From positions 1 through 17,755 of the forward strand of contig DWXX01000008.1 of assembly GCA_019118985.1 (NCBI GenBank): DNA of 17,755 nt, in the 5' to 3' direction. Positions 1 to 6,674 of this stretch are shown here, in pieces. Each line of letters opens with the position of its first letter. The stretch's first letter is position 1. The translations under genes were made by a program, and so were the position numbers. The notes under the pieces are model-generated. The model searched no databases. It was not told where the DNA came from and saw only the letters and a list, made by a program, of their open reading frames with translations. The DNA comes from Candidatus Faecalibacterium faecipullorum (lineage in GTDB: Bacteria; Bacillota; Clostridia; Oscillospirales; Ruminococcaceae).

Positions 1-949
1 CGCTGCCCCGGGCCACCAGCGCGCAGATGAGGCGGATGTAGGTCTCTTCGACATCGCGGTGGGGGGCGGTCAGGGCATGGGCGGCCTGCTCCAAGATCAG
101 AGGGTCGGCGGCCTGCAGCGGCCCAAGAGCCCAGACCTGCCCCGACCGGCGGGCGGCCGCCGGGCAGGGGGCCGACTGCGCCGCGGCGGCGGACTGCGCC
201 AGCAGCCCGGCGGCGGCCCGCTCAAAGTAGGCGGCGGCGCGGGCGGCCTTCTCACAGAAGCGGGCGAGGTTTGCCTGCGCCCCGGCGTTGGCCTGCTGCA
301 AAGCGGGCAGGGCGTCATGGCGCAGCCGGTTGCGGGCGTAGCCGTCCGAGAGGTTGGTCTCGTCGGTCACCCACCGCTGCCCGGCGGCGGCGCAGTAGTC
401 CTCCACCTCGGCGCGGGTCAGGCAGAGCAGCGGCCGGCGGTAAAAGTCCCGCGCCGGGCGGATGCCCCCCGCCCCGTGCAGCCCCGTCCCCCGCGCCAGC
501 CGGAACAGCAAAGTTTCGGCCTGGTCAGTGACAGTATGGGCGGTGGCGACGCAGTCTATCCCCCCGCCGTGCAGCCGCTCAAAGCAGGCGTAGCGCAGCG
601 CGCGGGCCCCCGCCTCGCCGCCGGCAGCGCCTGGCAGGCCGTCCTCGCCGGCGCGAAAGACCTGCAGCTTTACCCCCAGCCGGGCGCACGCGGCCCGGAC
701 GAAGGTCTCGTCCGCGTCGGCGGCGGCCCCCCGCAGCCTGTGGTTGACATGGCAGGCCGACACCTCCACCCCGAGCCGCCCCGCAAGGGCCAGCAGGATG
801 CGCAGCAGCGCCATGCTGTCCGCCCCGCCCGAGACGGCGGCGGCCACCCGCTGCCCCGGCGCGAACAGGCCTTTCTCTTCACAGTAGGCCAGCACTTTGG
901 CCTCGGCCCCCCGCAGGGCGGAGGGCTGCCGCTCCTCAGCGCGCGGCAT
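1..949 (-). CDS. tilS: tRNA(Ile)-lysidine synthetase TilS, 3' end cut by window edge
   Basis: TilS uses ATP and lysine to convert C34 of the AUA-reading tRNA-Ile to lysidine, which makes the tRNA decode isoleucine instead of methionine. The 316 visible residues are an open frame running off the left edge. The N-terminal PP-loop ATPase signature SGGADSM lies near residues 40-46, followed by the family segments HVNHRLRG and ATAHTVTDQAETLLFRLARG, and later TDETNLSDGYARNRLR. The start ATG at 949 comes one base after the dnaB stop (TGA-G-ATG) and has no strong ribosome binding site of its own, so it is probably translated by coupling to dnaB. Only the catalytic domain and part of the substrate-binding region are present; the family is usually about 430-470 residues. 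Identity is secure; the C-terminus is not visible. Confidence 0.93.
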   Translation of the reverse strand, partial: MPRAEERQPSALRGAEAKVLAYCEEKGLFAPGQRVAAAVSGGADSMALLRILLALAGRLGVEVSACHVNHRLRGAAADADETFVRAACARLGVKLQVFRAGEDGLPGAAGGEAGARALRYACFERLHGGGIDCVATAHTVTDQAETLLFRLARGTGLHGAGGIRPARDFYRRPLLCLTRAEVEDYCAAAGQRWVTDETNLSDGYARNRLRHDALPALQQANAGAQANLARFCEKAARAAAYFERAAAGLLAQSAAAAQSAPCPAAARRSGQVWALGPLQAADPLILEQAAHALTAPHRDVEETYIRLICALVARGS

Positions 950-950
950 C

Positions 951-2360
951 TCAGTGGTGGAAGTCCACATCCATGAAGCGGGTGTGGGCGCCGTCCCACC
1001 CGAGGGGGACGGTGCTGGTCTCGCCGTGGCGGTTCTTGGCCACGATGCACTCGGCGGTGTCGGCGTCCACCTCGGCGCCGTCCGGCTGCTGGCTGGCGTA
1101 GTAGGAGTCGCGGTAGAGGAACAGCACACAGTCGGCGTCCTGCTCGATCGAGCCGGAGTCCCGCAGGTCGGACAGCTGCGGCCGGTGGCTGGAGCTGTTG
1201 CCCTGCTTTTCCACCGCACGGGACAGCTGGCTGAGGGCGATGATGGGGACGTTCATCTCCTTGGCCATGATCTTGAGGTTGCGGGTGATGGAGCTGATCT
1301 CCTGCACCCGGTTCTCGGTCCGCTGGCCCGAGGTCATCAGCTGCAGATAGTCGATGACGATCAGCCCGATGTTGGGCCGGCTGGGGTCCTGGTTGATCCG
1401 GCGGATCTTGGCCTTCATCTCGGTGATGGTGATGGAGGAGGTGTCGTCCATGTAGATGGGGGCGTCGTGCAGCTTTTCGGTGGCGATGGCCAGATACTCC
1501 CAGTCGGCGGCGGTCAGCGCGCCGGTGCGGAAGGCCTGGCTGTCGATCCCCGCCTCGGCCGAGAGGATGCGGTTGGTCAGCTGCTCCTTGGTCATTTCGA
1601 GGCTGAAGATGGCCACCGGGATCTTCTGCTTCATGGCCACCCGGGTGGCGATGTTGAGGGCGAAGCTCGACTTGCCCATGCCGGGGCGGGCCGCCAAAAT
1701 GATCAGGTCCCCCCGCCCCAATCCGGTCAGGACGGTGTCCAGCAGCCGGAAGCCGGTGGGGATGCCCTTGTACTTGTCGGCGTCGGGGCCGCTGATCTTC
1801 TGCAGGTTGGTCAGGGTCTCGACCATGCTGGAAGACAGCGGGGTCAGCGCGCTGGAGTCGCGCCCCGAGCGGATCTCATACAGCCGCTGCTCGGCGGTCT
1901 CCAGCAGGACGGCGGCGTCGGGCTCGTCCCCGGCGTCCTCCAGGATGTCGGCGGCCACCCCCATCAGCTGGCGGATGAGGTACTTTTCCTGCACGATCTC
2001 GGCGTAGGCGCGCACGTTCGAGATGCTGGGCACCGTCTCGGCCAGACCGGTCAGGTAGACCTTGGCCTCGTCGGGGCTCGAAAAGATATTGTCCGACACC
2101 ACGGCGTCCAGCAAGGTGACGAAGTCGATGGTCTGGTCCCCGGTGAACAGGCGGACCATCTCGGCAAAGATCCGCCCGTTCTGGGCCGCATAGAACATCT
2201 CGGGCCGCAGGATCTCCACCAGGTCGGTCAGGACGTCGGGGCGCAGCAGCACCGCGCCCAGCACGCTCTGCTCGGCCTGCATATTGTAGGGCGGCTGGAT
2301 GCCCACGCTCTCAAGGTTCAGTTCACGGCCGCGGCGGGCGCGGCGGCGGTCTTCGGGCAT
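951..2360 (-). CDS. dnaB: Replicative DNA helicase DnaB
   Basis: Hexameric 5'-3' helicase that unwinds DNA at the replication fork and recruits primase (the protein called DnaC in Bacillus subtilis). It is 469 residues, normal for the family. Residues about 20-160 form the N-terminal primase-interacting domain, after a short basic tail. The RecA-like C-terminal domain has Walker A ARPGMGKS (224-231), the catalytic glutamate in SLEM (E255), Walker B LIVIDYLQ (333-340), LSQLSR (376-381) and the SDLRDSGSIEQDAD segment (397-410) that carries the arginine-finger region. No intein or insertion is seen. The ATG at 2360 follows a purine-rich GAGAGGGAGAG ribosome binding site. It lies downstream of rplI, behind a terminator-like hairpin, and tilS starts one base past its stop. 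No separate promoter is obvious in the 37 bases between hairpin and start. Confidence 0.97.
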   Translation of the reverse strand: MPEDRRRARRGRELNLESVGIQPPYNMQAEQSVLGAVLLRPDVLTDLVEILRPEMFYAAQNGRIFAEMVRLFTGDQTIDFVTLLDAVVSDNIFSSPDEAKVYLTGLAETVPSISNVRAYAEIVQEKYLIRQLMGVAADILEDAGDEPDAAVLLETAEQRLYEIRSGRDSSALTPLSSSMVETLTNLQKISGPDADKYKGIPTGFRLLDTVLTGLGRGDLIILAARPGMGKSSFALNIATRVAMKQKIPVAIFSLEMTKEQLTNRILSAEAGIDSQAFRTGALTAADWEYLAIATEKLHDAPIYMDDTSSITITEMKAKIRRINQDPSRPNIGLIVIDYLQLMTSGQRTENRVQEISSITRNLKIMAKEMNVPIIALSQLSRAVEKQGNSSSHRPQLSDLRDSGSIEQDADCVLFLYRDSYYASQQPDGAEVDADTAECIVAKNRHGETSTVPLGWDGAHTRFMDVDFHH

Positions 2361-2397
2361 ACGCTCTCCCTCTCTCTTGTCATACCGTTCACATCAC

Positions 2398-2426
2398 AAA
2401 AACGCCCCCGGCACCTGCTGGGGGCG
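2398..2426 (-). terminator. Rho-independent-type hairpin between rplI and dnaB
   Basis: On the minus strand, CGCCCCC pairs with GGGGGCG (plus positions 2403-2409 and 2420-2426) around a 10-nt loop, directly followed by five T (2402-2398). It lies 19 bases past the rplI stop and 37 bases before the dnaB start. Because no good dnaB promoter is visible after it, it probably terminates only part of the transcripts, giving more L9 than helicase. Confidence 0.6.
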
Positions 2427-2444
2427 CACGGTGGGGGCAGGCGC

Positions 2445-2900
2445 TCAGGCCTGCTCCACCTCCACGTTGACTTTGAAGCTGGCGACCACGCCCGGGTAGA
2501 GGCGGACCTTGCCGTTAAAGACCCCGGCGTCCCGGATGTCCTTGACCTCCAGCTCGATCTTTTTCTTGTCCACCGTCTCGCCGGCAGCCTCGGACAAGGC
2601 GGCGGCGATCTCCTTGCCGGTCACCTTGCCGAACAGCCGGCCCGACGCGCCGCCCTTGGCCTTGACGGTGACGATCCGGCTGTTGATCTTGGCGGCCAGT
2701 GCCTCGGCGGCGGCGCGGTTCTCGGCTTCATGGAAGTCGGCGGCCGCCTCCTTGCTGCGGGCGATGTTCATGGCGCTGGCGTCGGCGACGGCGGCCAGCT
2801 TGCGGGGGAACAGGTAGTTGCGGGCGTACCCGTCCGATACCTCGTGGATCTCGTCCTTCTTACCAATCCCCTTGACGTCCTGTTTCAAAATAACCTTCAT
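2445..2900 (-). CDS. rplI: 50S ribosomal protein L9
   Basis: L9 binds 23S rRNA near the base of the L1 stalk and helps restrain mRNA slippage and maintain the reading frame. The protein is 151 residues, typical length. The N-terminal rRNA-binding domain begins MKVILKQDVKGIGKKDEIHE and has the family signature VSDGYARNYLFPRKLA (21-36). A long charged helix covers about 41-75, and the C-terminal domain follows with GRLFGKVTGKEIAAAL. An upstream in-frame start at 2933 is possible, but ATG 2900 matches the invariant family N-terminus and has an AGG-containing ribosome binding site 9-12 bases upstream, so it is preferred. It has its own promoter (2963-2991) and a short leader with a GC hairpin. 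In many Firmicutes it lies beside gdpP and dnaB; here only the dnaB side is kept. Confidence 0.96.
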   Translation of the reverse strand: MKVILKQDVKGIGKKDEIHEVSDGYARNYLFPRKLAAVADASAMNIARSKEAAADFHEAENRAAAEALAAKINSRIVTVKAKGGASGRLFGKVTGKEIAAALSEAAGETVDKKKIELEVKDIRDAGVFNGKVRLYPGVVASFKVNVEVEQA

Positions 2901-2924
2901 GGCTGAAACCTCATTTCCGGCCGG

Positions 2925-2943
2925 GCGGCGCAAAGGCCGCCGC
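2925..2943 (-). promoter_or_regulatory. GC hairpin in the rplI 5' leader
   Basis: Six-base arms GCGGCG and CGCCGC surround a 7-nt loop in the roughly 56-nt leader between the predicted rplI start site and its ribosome binding site. No T-tract follows, so it is not a terminator. It could stabilise the mRNA or be bound by a regulator. Only the pairing is seen; a function is inferred and weakly supported. Confidence 0.3.
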
Positions 2944-2962
2944 AGCCTGATTCTTTCTATTT

Positions 2963-2991
2963 AGTATACCGCATCCCGGCCGTTTCGGCAA
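2963..2991 (-). promoter_or_regulatory. Sigma-A-type promoter for rplI
   Basis: On the minus strand, TTGCCG (2991-2986) is separated by exactly 17 bases from TATACT (2968-2963). That is 4 of 6 and 5 of 6 matches to consensus. It sits between the DUF3795 stop and the rplI start and predicts a transcript start near 2956. Confidence 0.7.
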
Positions 2992-3020
2992 GGGCGGGGC
3001 GGGCGTTGGATATGCCCATT

Positions 3021-3344
3021 TCAAAGCTCTTTCGCCTTCTCCTGCGCTGCATTTCCCAGCTTTTCATATACAAAGTTACCGTTGTTCCAGTTCTGCAGGT
3101 TACGAAGCCTTGCACCCCTGTCACCGTGTTCAGGATCTCCAAACAACAGTTTTAGCTTATCACAAGGCATTTCAGGACACTGTCCGCAGTGCTCAAAGCC
3201 TTTTTCGATGCAGCATTTCGCTTTGTCACATCCACCCCAGAACATGTCTCCGGCATTCGCTTTACATCCCCCGCAACCCATTTTTTCTTTCCATTCACAT
3301 ACGCCGCAATATGTACCGCAGTATGCCATCATTGATTGATCCAT
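3021..3344 (-). CDS. Small cysteine-rich DUF3795 family protein
   Basis: Protein of 107 residues with 11 cysteines (C9, C13, C16, C24, C27, C39, C44, C45, C53, C56, C61), starting MDQSMMAYCGTYCGVCEW. The N-terminal CGxxCxxC-type start and repeated CxxC pairs are typical of DUF3795, a family of uncharacterised small proteins common in anaerobes and thought to bind metal (zinc or iron-sulfur). There is no signal peptide or membrane segment, so it is likely cytosolic. Codons are much less G/C-ending than in all neighbours, and the region upstream is AT-rich, which suggests horizontal acquisition. An AAGGGA about 10-15 bases before ATG 3344 is a plausible but not ideal ribosome binding site. No terminator is visible after it. 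The family call rests on the cysteine pattern from memory; the biochemical role is unknown. Confidence 0.8.
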   Translation of the reverse strand: MDQSMMAYCGTYCGVCEWKEKMGCGGCKANAGDMFWGGCDKAKCCIEKGFEHCGQCPEMPCDKLKLLFGDPEHGDRGARLRNLQNWNNGNFVYEKLGNAAQEKAKEL

Positions 3345-3435
3345 AAGACTTAGTTCCCTTCCGTTTTAATATTTTGACAATCTGCTTTTGTACGGCCTTC
3401 ACACTATCAAAAAAGTTTTCTGTCGCTTTTCTCAT
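3295..3435 (-). CDS. Possible leaderless small ORF ahead of the DUF3795 gene
   Basis: A 46-codon frame starts ATG AGA AAA at 3435, 7 bases after the -10 box and so almost exactly at the predicted transcript start. The product begins MRKATENFFDSVKAVQKQI and is lysine-rich at first. It has no ribosome binding site and overlaps the start of the DUF3795 gene by 50 bases in another frame. It could be a leaderless peptide, a remnant of an upstream gene, or chance. I do not recognise it. Confidence 0.2.
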   Translation of the reverse strand: MRKATENFFDSVKAVQKQIVKILKRKGTKSYGSINDGILRYILRRM

Positions 3436-3441
3436 GTTTTT

Positions 3442-3450
3442 ATTATATCA
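3442..3450 (-). promoter_or_regulatory. Extended -10 promoter for the DUF3795 gene
   Basis: On the minus strand the sequence TG-A-TATAAT is a perfect extended -10 element (TATAAT at 3447-3442). The -35 region is poor (TGTCCA at a 17-base spacing, 3 of 6), which is common when TGn is present. Predicted transcription starts near 3435, giving a leader of about 90 nt before the DUF3795 ATG. The surrounding 3345-3475 stretch is strongly AT-rich and holds nothing else convincing. Confidence 0.65.
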
Positions 3451-3485
3451 TAACATTTTTATTTTGGACACTCCCGCGGGCGTTT

Positions 3486-4589
3486 TCACCGCAATTCCTC
3501 GCGGATAGCGGCCAGGGCGCTCTCGATCACCTTGTCCATGTCGTAGTAGCGGTACTCGCCCAGCCGCCCGCCGAAGCGGACGCCCTTCTCTTCGTCGGCG
3601 AGGGCCTTGTAGCGGGCGTAGAGGGCGCCGTTGGCCTCGTCGTTGACGGGGTAGTAGGGCTCGTCCCCCACCTTCCACTCGGCGCTGTACTCCCGGCTGA
3701 TGACCGTCTTGGGCTGGGCGCCGAACTCGAAGTGCTTGTGCTCGATGATGCGGGTGTAGGGGGTCTCGGCGTCGGTGTAGTTGACCACCGCGTTGCCCTG
3801 GTAGTTGTCGGTGTCCAGCACCTCGGTCTCAAAGCGGACGCTGCGGTATGCCAGCGCCCCCAGCTTATAGCCGAAGTAGGCGTCGATGGCGCCGGTGTAG
3901 ACCACCCGGTCGGCCAAAGCGTCCAAGGCGGGCTTTTCTTTCAGATAGTCCACCCCGAGGCGGACTTCGACCCCCTCCAGCATCCGTTCGACCATGGCGG
4001 TGTAGCCGCCGTTCGGGATGCCCTGGTAGAGGGCGTTGAAGTAGTTGTTGTCGTAGGTAAAGCGGACCGGCAGCCGCCGGATGATGAAGGCGGGCAGCTC
4101 GGTGCAGGGGCGGCCCCACTGCTTGGCGGTGTAGCCCTTGACCAGCTTTTCGTAGATGTCGGTGCCCACCAGGCTGATGGCCTGCTCTTCCAGGTTTTTG
4201 GGCTCGGTGATGCCGGCGGCGGCCCGCTGCTGCTCGATCTTTGCTTTGGCCTCGGCGGGGGTCACCACACCCCACATCCGGTTGAAGGTGTTCATGTTGA
4301 AGGGCATGTTGTAAATTTCGCCCTTGTAGTTCGCGATGGGGCTGTTGGTGTAGCGGTTGAAGTCGGCGAACTGCCCCGCATAGTCCCACACCTCCTTCGA
4401 GTTGGTGTGGAAGATGTGCGCGCCGTAGCGGTGGACGTTGATCCCCTCCACCTGCTCAGTGTAGACATTGCCGGCGATGTGGCCCCGCCGGTCGATGACC
4501 AGGCACTTTTTGCCCGCGCGGCGGGCCTGCCGGGCAAAGACCGCGCCGAACAGCCCGGCCCCCACGATGAGATAATCGTACTGCTTCAT
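3486..4589 (-). CDS. glf: UDP-galactopyranose mutase
   Basis: Flavoenzyme that interconverts UDP-galactopyranose and UDP-galactofuranose, the donor for galactofuranose in surface polysaccharides; cytosolic. It is 367 residues, the usual bacterial length. An N-terminal FAD-binding Rossmann motif VGAGLFGAVFA (9-19) leads into VIDRRGHIAGN (31-41). The family segment YGAHIFHT is at 55-62, KQWG at 156-159, and IIRRLPVRFTYDNNYFN, bearing a conserved active-site arginine, at about 169-185. The C-terminus has GGRLGEYRYYDMDKVI. ATG 4589 follows an AAGGAG ribosome binding site and lies 34 bases past the gdpP stop, so it is probably the last gene of rnj-gdpP-glf. No glycosyltransferase or other polysaccharide gene is nearby, so its substrate sink lies elsewhere. 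No clear terminator follows the stop. Confidence 0.96.
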   Translation of the reverse strand: MKQYDYLIVGAGLFGAVFARQARRAGKKCLVIDRRGHIAGNVYTEQVEGINVHRYGAHIFHTNSKEVWDYAGQFADFNRYTNSPIANYKGEIYNMPFNMNTFNRMWGVVTPAEAKAKIEQQRAAAGITEPKNLEEQAISLVGTDIYEKLVKGYTAKQWGRPCTELPAFIIRRLPVRFTYDNNYFNALYQGIPNGGYTAMVERMLEGVEVRLGVDYLKEKPALDALADRVVYTGAIDAYFGYKLGALAYRSVRFETEVLDTDNYQGNAVVNYTDAETPYTRIIEHKHFEFGAQPKTVISREYSAEWKVGDEPYYPVNDEANGALYARYKALADEEKGVRFGGRLGEYRYYDMDKVIESALAAIREELR

Positions 4590-4623
4590 GCTGCTTCTCC
4601 TTGTGCGCGTTGCGCGCGCGGGT

Positions 4624-6615
4624 TTACCCGCGGGCGGCGCTGCCCTTTTTCTGGGCGGCGCGGTAGCTGTCGATGGCCTCGGTCAGGCGGGTGCGGGCCT
4701 GCTCGAGGGAGGTATGCTTGAGGACGGTGGCCGCCATGGTCTGATGGCCGCCGCCGCCCAGGCTCTCCATGATGATCTGGACGTTGACCTGGCCCATGCT
4801 GCGGGCCGAGATCTTGACCATGCTGCCGTTTTGCACCGCCACAAAGCTGGCCTGCACCCCCTCGATGCTCAGCAGGTCGTTGGCCGCCTGGGGGACGGCC
4901 ACCTGCGCCTCGGCGGGCAGCTCCCCGCTGAGGACGATGGCACAGCCCTTGTACATCTGCGCCTTGGCCACAAGGCCGGCCTTGGCGTTGTATTCCGGCA
5001 GGCTGACGTCGAACAGGGCCCAGGCGCGCTCGGTCTCGGCGCCGTAGCGGCGGAGGGCCGCCGCCGCCTCGAAGGTGCGCACGCCGGTGTGCAGGCTGAA
5101 GTTGCGGGTGTCCAGCATGATGCCGGACAGAAGGCCCTCGGCCTCGATGCGGGTGGGCTTGTCGTCCCGGCCGCCCACGTACTGCAAAAGCTCGGTGACC
5201 AGCTCGCTGGCCGAGGATGCGTAGGGCTCGTGGCAGACCAGGACGGCGTTCTCGATATAGCCCACACCCTTGCGGTGGTGGTCGATGACGGCGACCTTGC
5301 CGCACTTTTCGAGGATCTCCTTGCTTTCCACCTGGCCGACCTGGTATGTATCGACCACGATGCACAGCGTCTCTTTGGTGATGATGGACAGGGCGCTGCG
5401 GGGGTCGATGAAGTCGCCCTCCTGCCCGGCGTCCTCGATGGCGTTGATCAGGCTGGCGGCCAGCGTCGCCTCCCGCTTGACGGCGATGACGGCGGGCACG
5501 TCGCAGATCTTGCAGATCCGCAGCACCCCCTCGGCCGAGCCGATGGCGTCGAGGTCGCTCATCCGGTGGCCCATGATGACCACATGGTCGGCGGCCTTGA
5601 TCAGCCCCACCAGCGCCTCGGCCACGATGCGGCTACGCACCTTGCTGCGCTTTTCCACCCCGTGGCTGACCCCGCCGTAGAAGGTAAATCCGTCGGGGGT
5701 CATCTCGGCGGCCTGGTCGCCGCCGCGGCCCTGGGCCATATCCAGCGCCTGGACGGCCATCTCCTGCGCCTCGTGCAGTGTGGGGGCCCGCCGCCCGATG
5801 CCGATCGAGATGGACAGGTTGATGCCCGGCTCAAGGGCGCGGATCTTATCCAGCACATCGTAGCCCTGCTGGGCGAACTGCTCGAGCTGCCGCTCTTCCA
5901 CCACCGCGATGTAGCGGCCGTTGGCCACCCGGCGCAGAAAGCCGGTGCCCCGGGCGATCATCCCCTCGATGGTGCGGTTGATCCGCTCCAGCAGGCGGGC
6001 GCTCTCGCTGTCCAGCATATCGCTGAAGACGTCGTCGTACCCGTCCACCGAGAAGATCATGTACCCCGGGCGGCTGAGCTTGTACTCATTTTCGATCCGG
6101 CGCAGGGCGGTCTCGTCGTTCAAAACGAGGATGCTGGCCTTCTCTTTGCCGTCCTTGCCGCCGGTCTCGACGATGGAGGCGTGGATCCGCCACACCCCGC
6201 TGACGCAGGCCAGCACCTGGCCCTCGGCCGCGCCGCACTGCGCCAGGTCCAGCCCGGGCAGGATCTTGTTCACCCGGCCGGCCAGCTGGTCGGCGCCGCC
6301 CAGCACCTGATCGCGGAAGGGGATGTTGTACCACACCACCGTGTCCCCCGCCAGCAGCGCCGCCGGCTGGGACAGGGAGGCGAGGCTGTACTGGGTGCGT
6401 GAATTTTCAAAGCTGGTGCCGGTGACCCAGCGGGCCGCCCAGCGGCGCACCCGGTAGCGGGACACCGCCACCAGCGCGGCGCAGACCGCCAGCAGCGCCA
6501 GCAGCACCGGCCAGACGGCGGGCTGCAGCGCCAGCGCCAGCAAAGCCAGCAGGGCAGACAGCAGCGCAAAACCGGCTGTCAACATTTCCAGAGTCCATCT
6601 GGGGTTTCGCTTCAT
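4624..6615 (-). CDS. gdpP: Cyclic-di-AMP phosphodiesterase GdpP (DHH family)
   Basis: Membrane-bound enzyme (YybT in B. subtilis) that hydrolyses c-di-AMP to pApA, affecting cell-wall stress resistance and potassium balance. It is 663 residues, normal for the family. Two N-terminal membrane helices lie at about 11-29 and 33-51, then a PAS-like domain (about 80-170), then a degenerate GGDEF domain (about 180-310) that ends ALDMAQGRGGDQA and lacks a true GGDEF active motif. The DHH domain has GHRMSDLD (349-356), VVDTY (420-424), IDHHRKG (444-450) and LDTRNF (501-506); the DHHA1 domain has GGGGHQ near 620-625. The ATG at 6615 has AGAGG about 10 bases upstream. It lies 59 bases after rnj and 34 before glf, suggesting one operon. 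The usual rplI neighbour is separated from it by glf and the DUF3795 gene. Confidence 0.95.
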   Translation of the reverse strand: MKRNPRWTLEMLTAGFALLSALLALLALALQPAVWPVLLALLAVCAALVAVSRYRVRRWAARWVTGTSFENSRTQYSLASLSQPAALLAGDTVVWYNIPFRDQVLGGADQLAGRVNKILPGLDLAQCGAAEGQVLACVSGVWRIHASIVETGGKDGKEKASILVLNDETALRRIENEYKLSRPGYMIFSVDGYDDVFSDMLDSESARLLERINRTIEGMIARGTGFLRRVANGRYIAVVEERQLEQFAQQGYDVLDKIRALEPGINLSISIGIGRRAPTLHEAQEMAVQALDMAQGRGGDQAAEMTPDGFTFYGGVSHGVEKRSKVRSRIVAEALVGLIKAADHVVIMGHRMSDLDAIGSAEGVLRICKICDVPAVIAVKREATLAASLINAIEDAGQEGDFIDPRSALSIITKETLCIVVDTYQVGQVESKEILEKCGKVAVIDHHRKGVGYIENAVLVCHEPYASSASELVTELLQYVGGRDDKPTRIEAEGLLSGIMLDTRNFSLHTGVRTFEAAAALRRYGAETERAWALFDVSLPEYNAKAGLVAKAQMYKGCAIVLSGELPAEAQVAVPQAANDLLSIEGVQASFVAVQNGSMVKISARSMGQVNVQIIMESLGGGGHQTMAATVLKHTSLEQARTRLTEAIDSYRAAQKKGSAARG

Positions 6616-6633
6616 GGCGGATGCCTCTTTTCC

Positions 6634-6650
6634 CCTCCCGGCACGGGAGG
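6634..6650 (-). promoter_or_regulatory. Intercistronic hairpin between rnj and gdpP
   Basis: CCTCCCG and CGGGAGG form a perfect 7-bp stem with a 3-nt loop, a few bases upstream of the gdpP ribosome binding site. No T-tract follows on the minus strand, so termination is unlikely. A role in mRNA processing or stability between the two cistrons is plausible, particularly in an mRNA that encodes RNase J. Confidence 0.35.
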
Positions 6651-6674
6651 CTGACTTTCACCCCGGCGCCCGCC

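Larger units (their letters stand above)
2999..3484. repeat. 9-bp direct repeat bounding the low-GC DUF3795 module
   Basis: GCGGGCGTT occurs at 2999-3007 and again at 3476-3484, in the same orientation. The 468 bases between the copies are the AT-rich segment containing the DUF3795 gene and its promoter, and base composition changes close to both copies. This is compatible with a target duplication or a recombination joint. A chance match in GC-rich flanks is possible, and there is no transposase or terminal inverted repeat. Confidence 0.4.

Noticed and set aside
897..2906. Long plus-strand open frame of 669 codons opposite dnaB and rplI
   Set aside because: It is the antisense shadow of GC-rich genes. 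Its translation is low-complexity G/V/D/H/L and matches no family I know, and it runs across two real genes.
2901..2933. Upstream start for rplI adding 11 residues
   Set aside because: L9 proteins begin at MKVIL, and ATG 2900 has a suitable ribosome binding site.
3374..3379. Plus-strand TTGACA in the AT-rich gap upstream of the DUF3795 gene
   Set aside because: No -10 box at suitable spacing follows on the plus strand, and no plus-strand gene is downstream.
4588..6402. Plus-strand open frame of 604 codons opposite gdpP
   Set aside because: Same high-GC antisense artefact; gdpP on the minus strand has all expected domains. The same applies to plus-strand frames at 6621-8231, 3732-4721, 11079-13247, 13770-14678 and 14735-15739.
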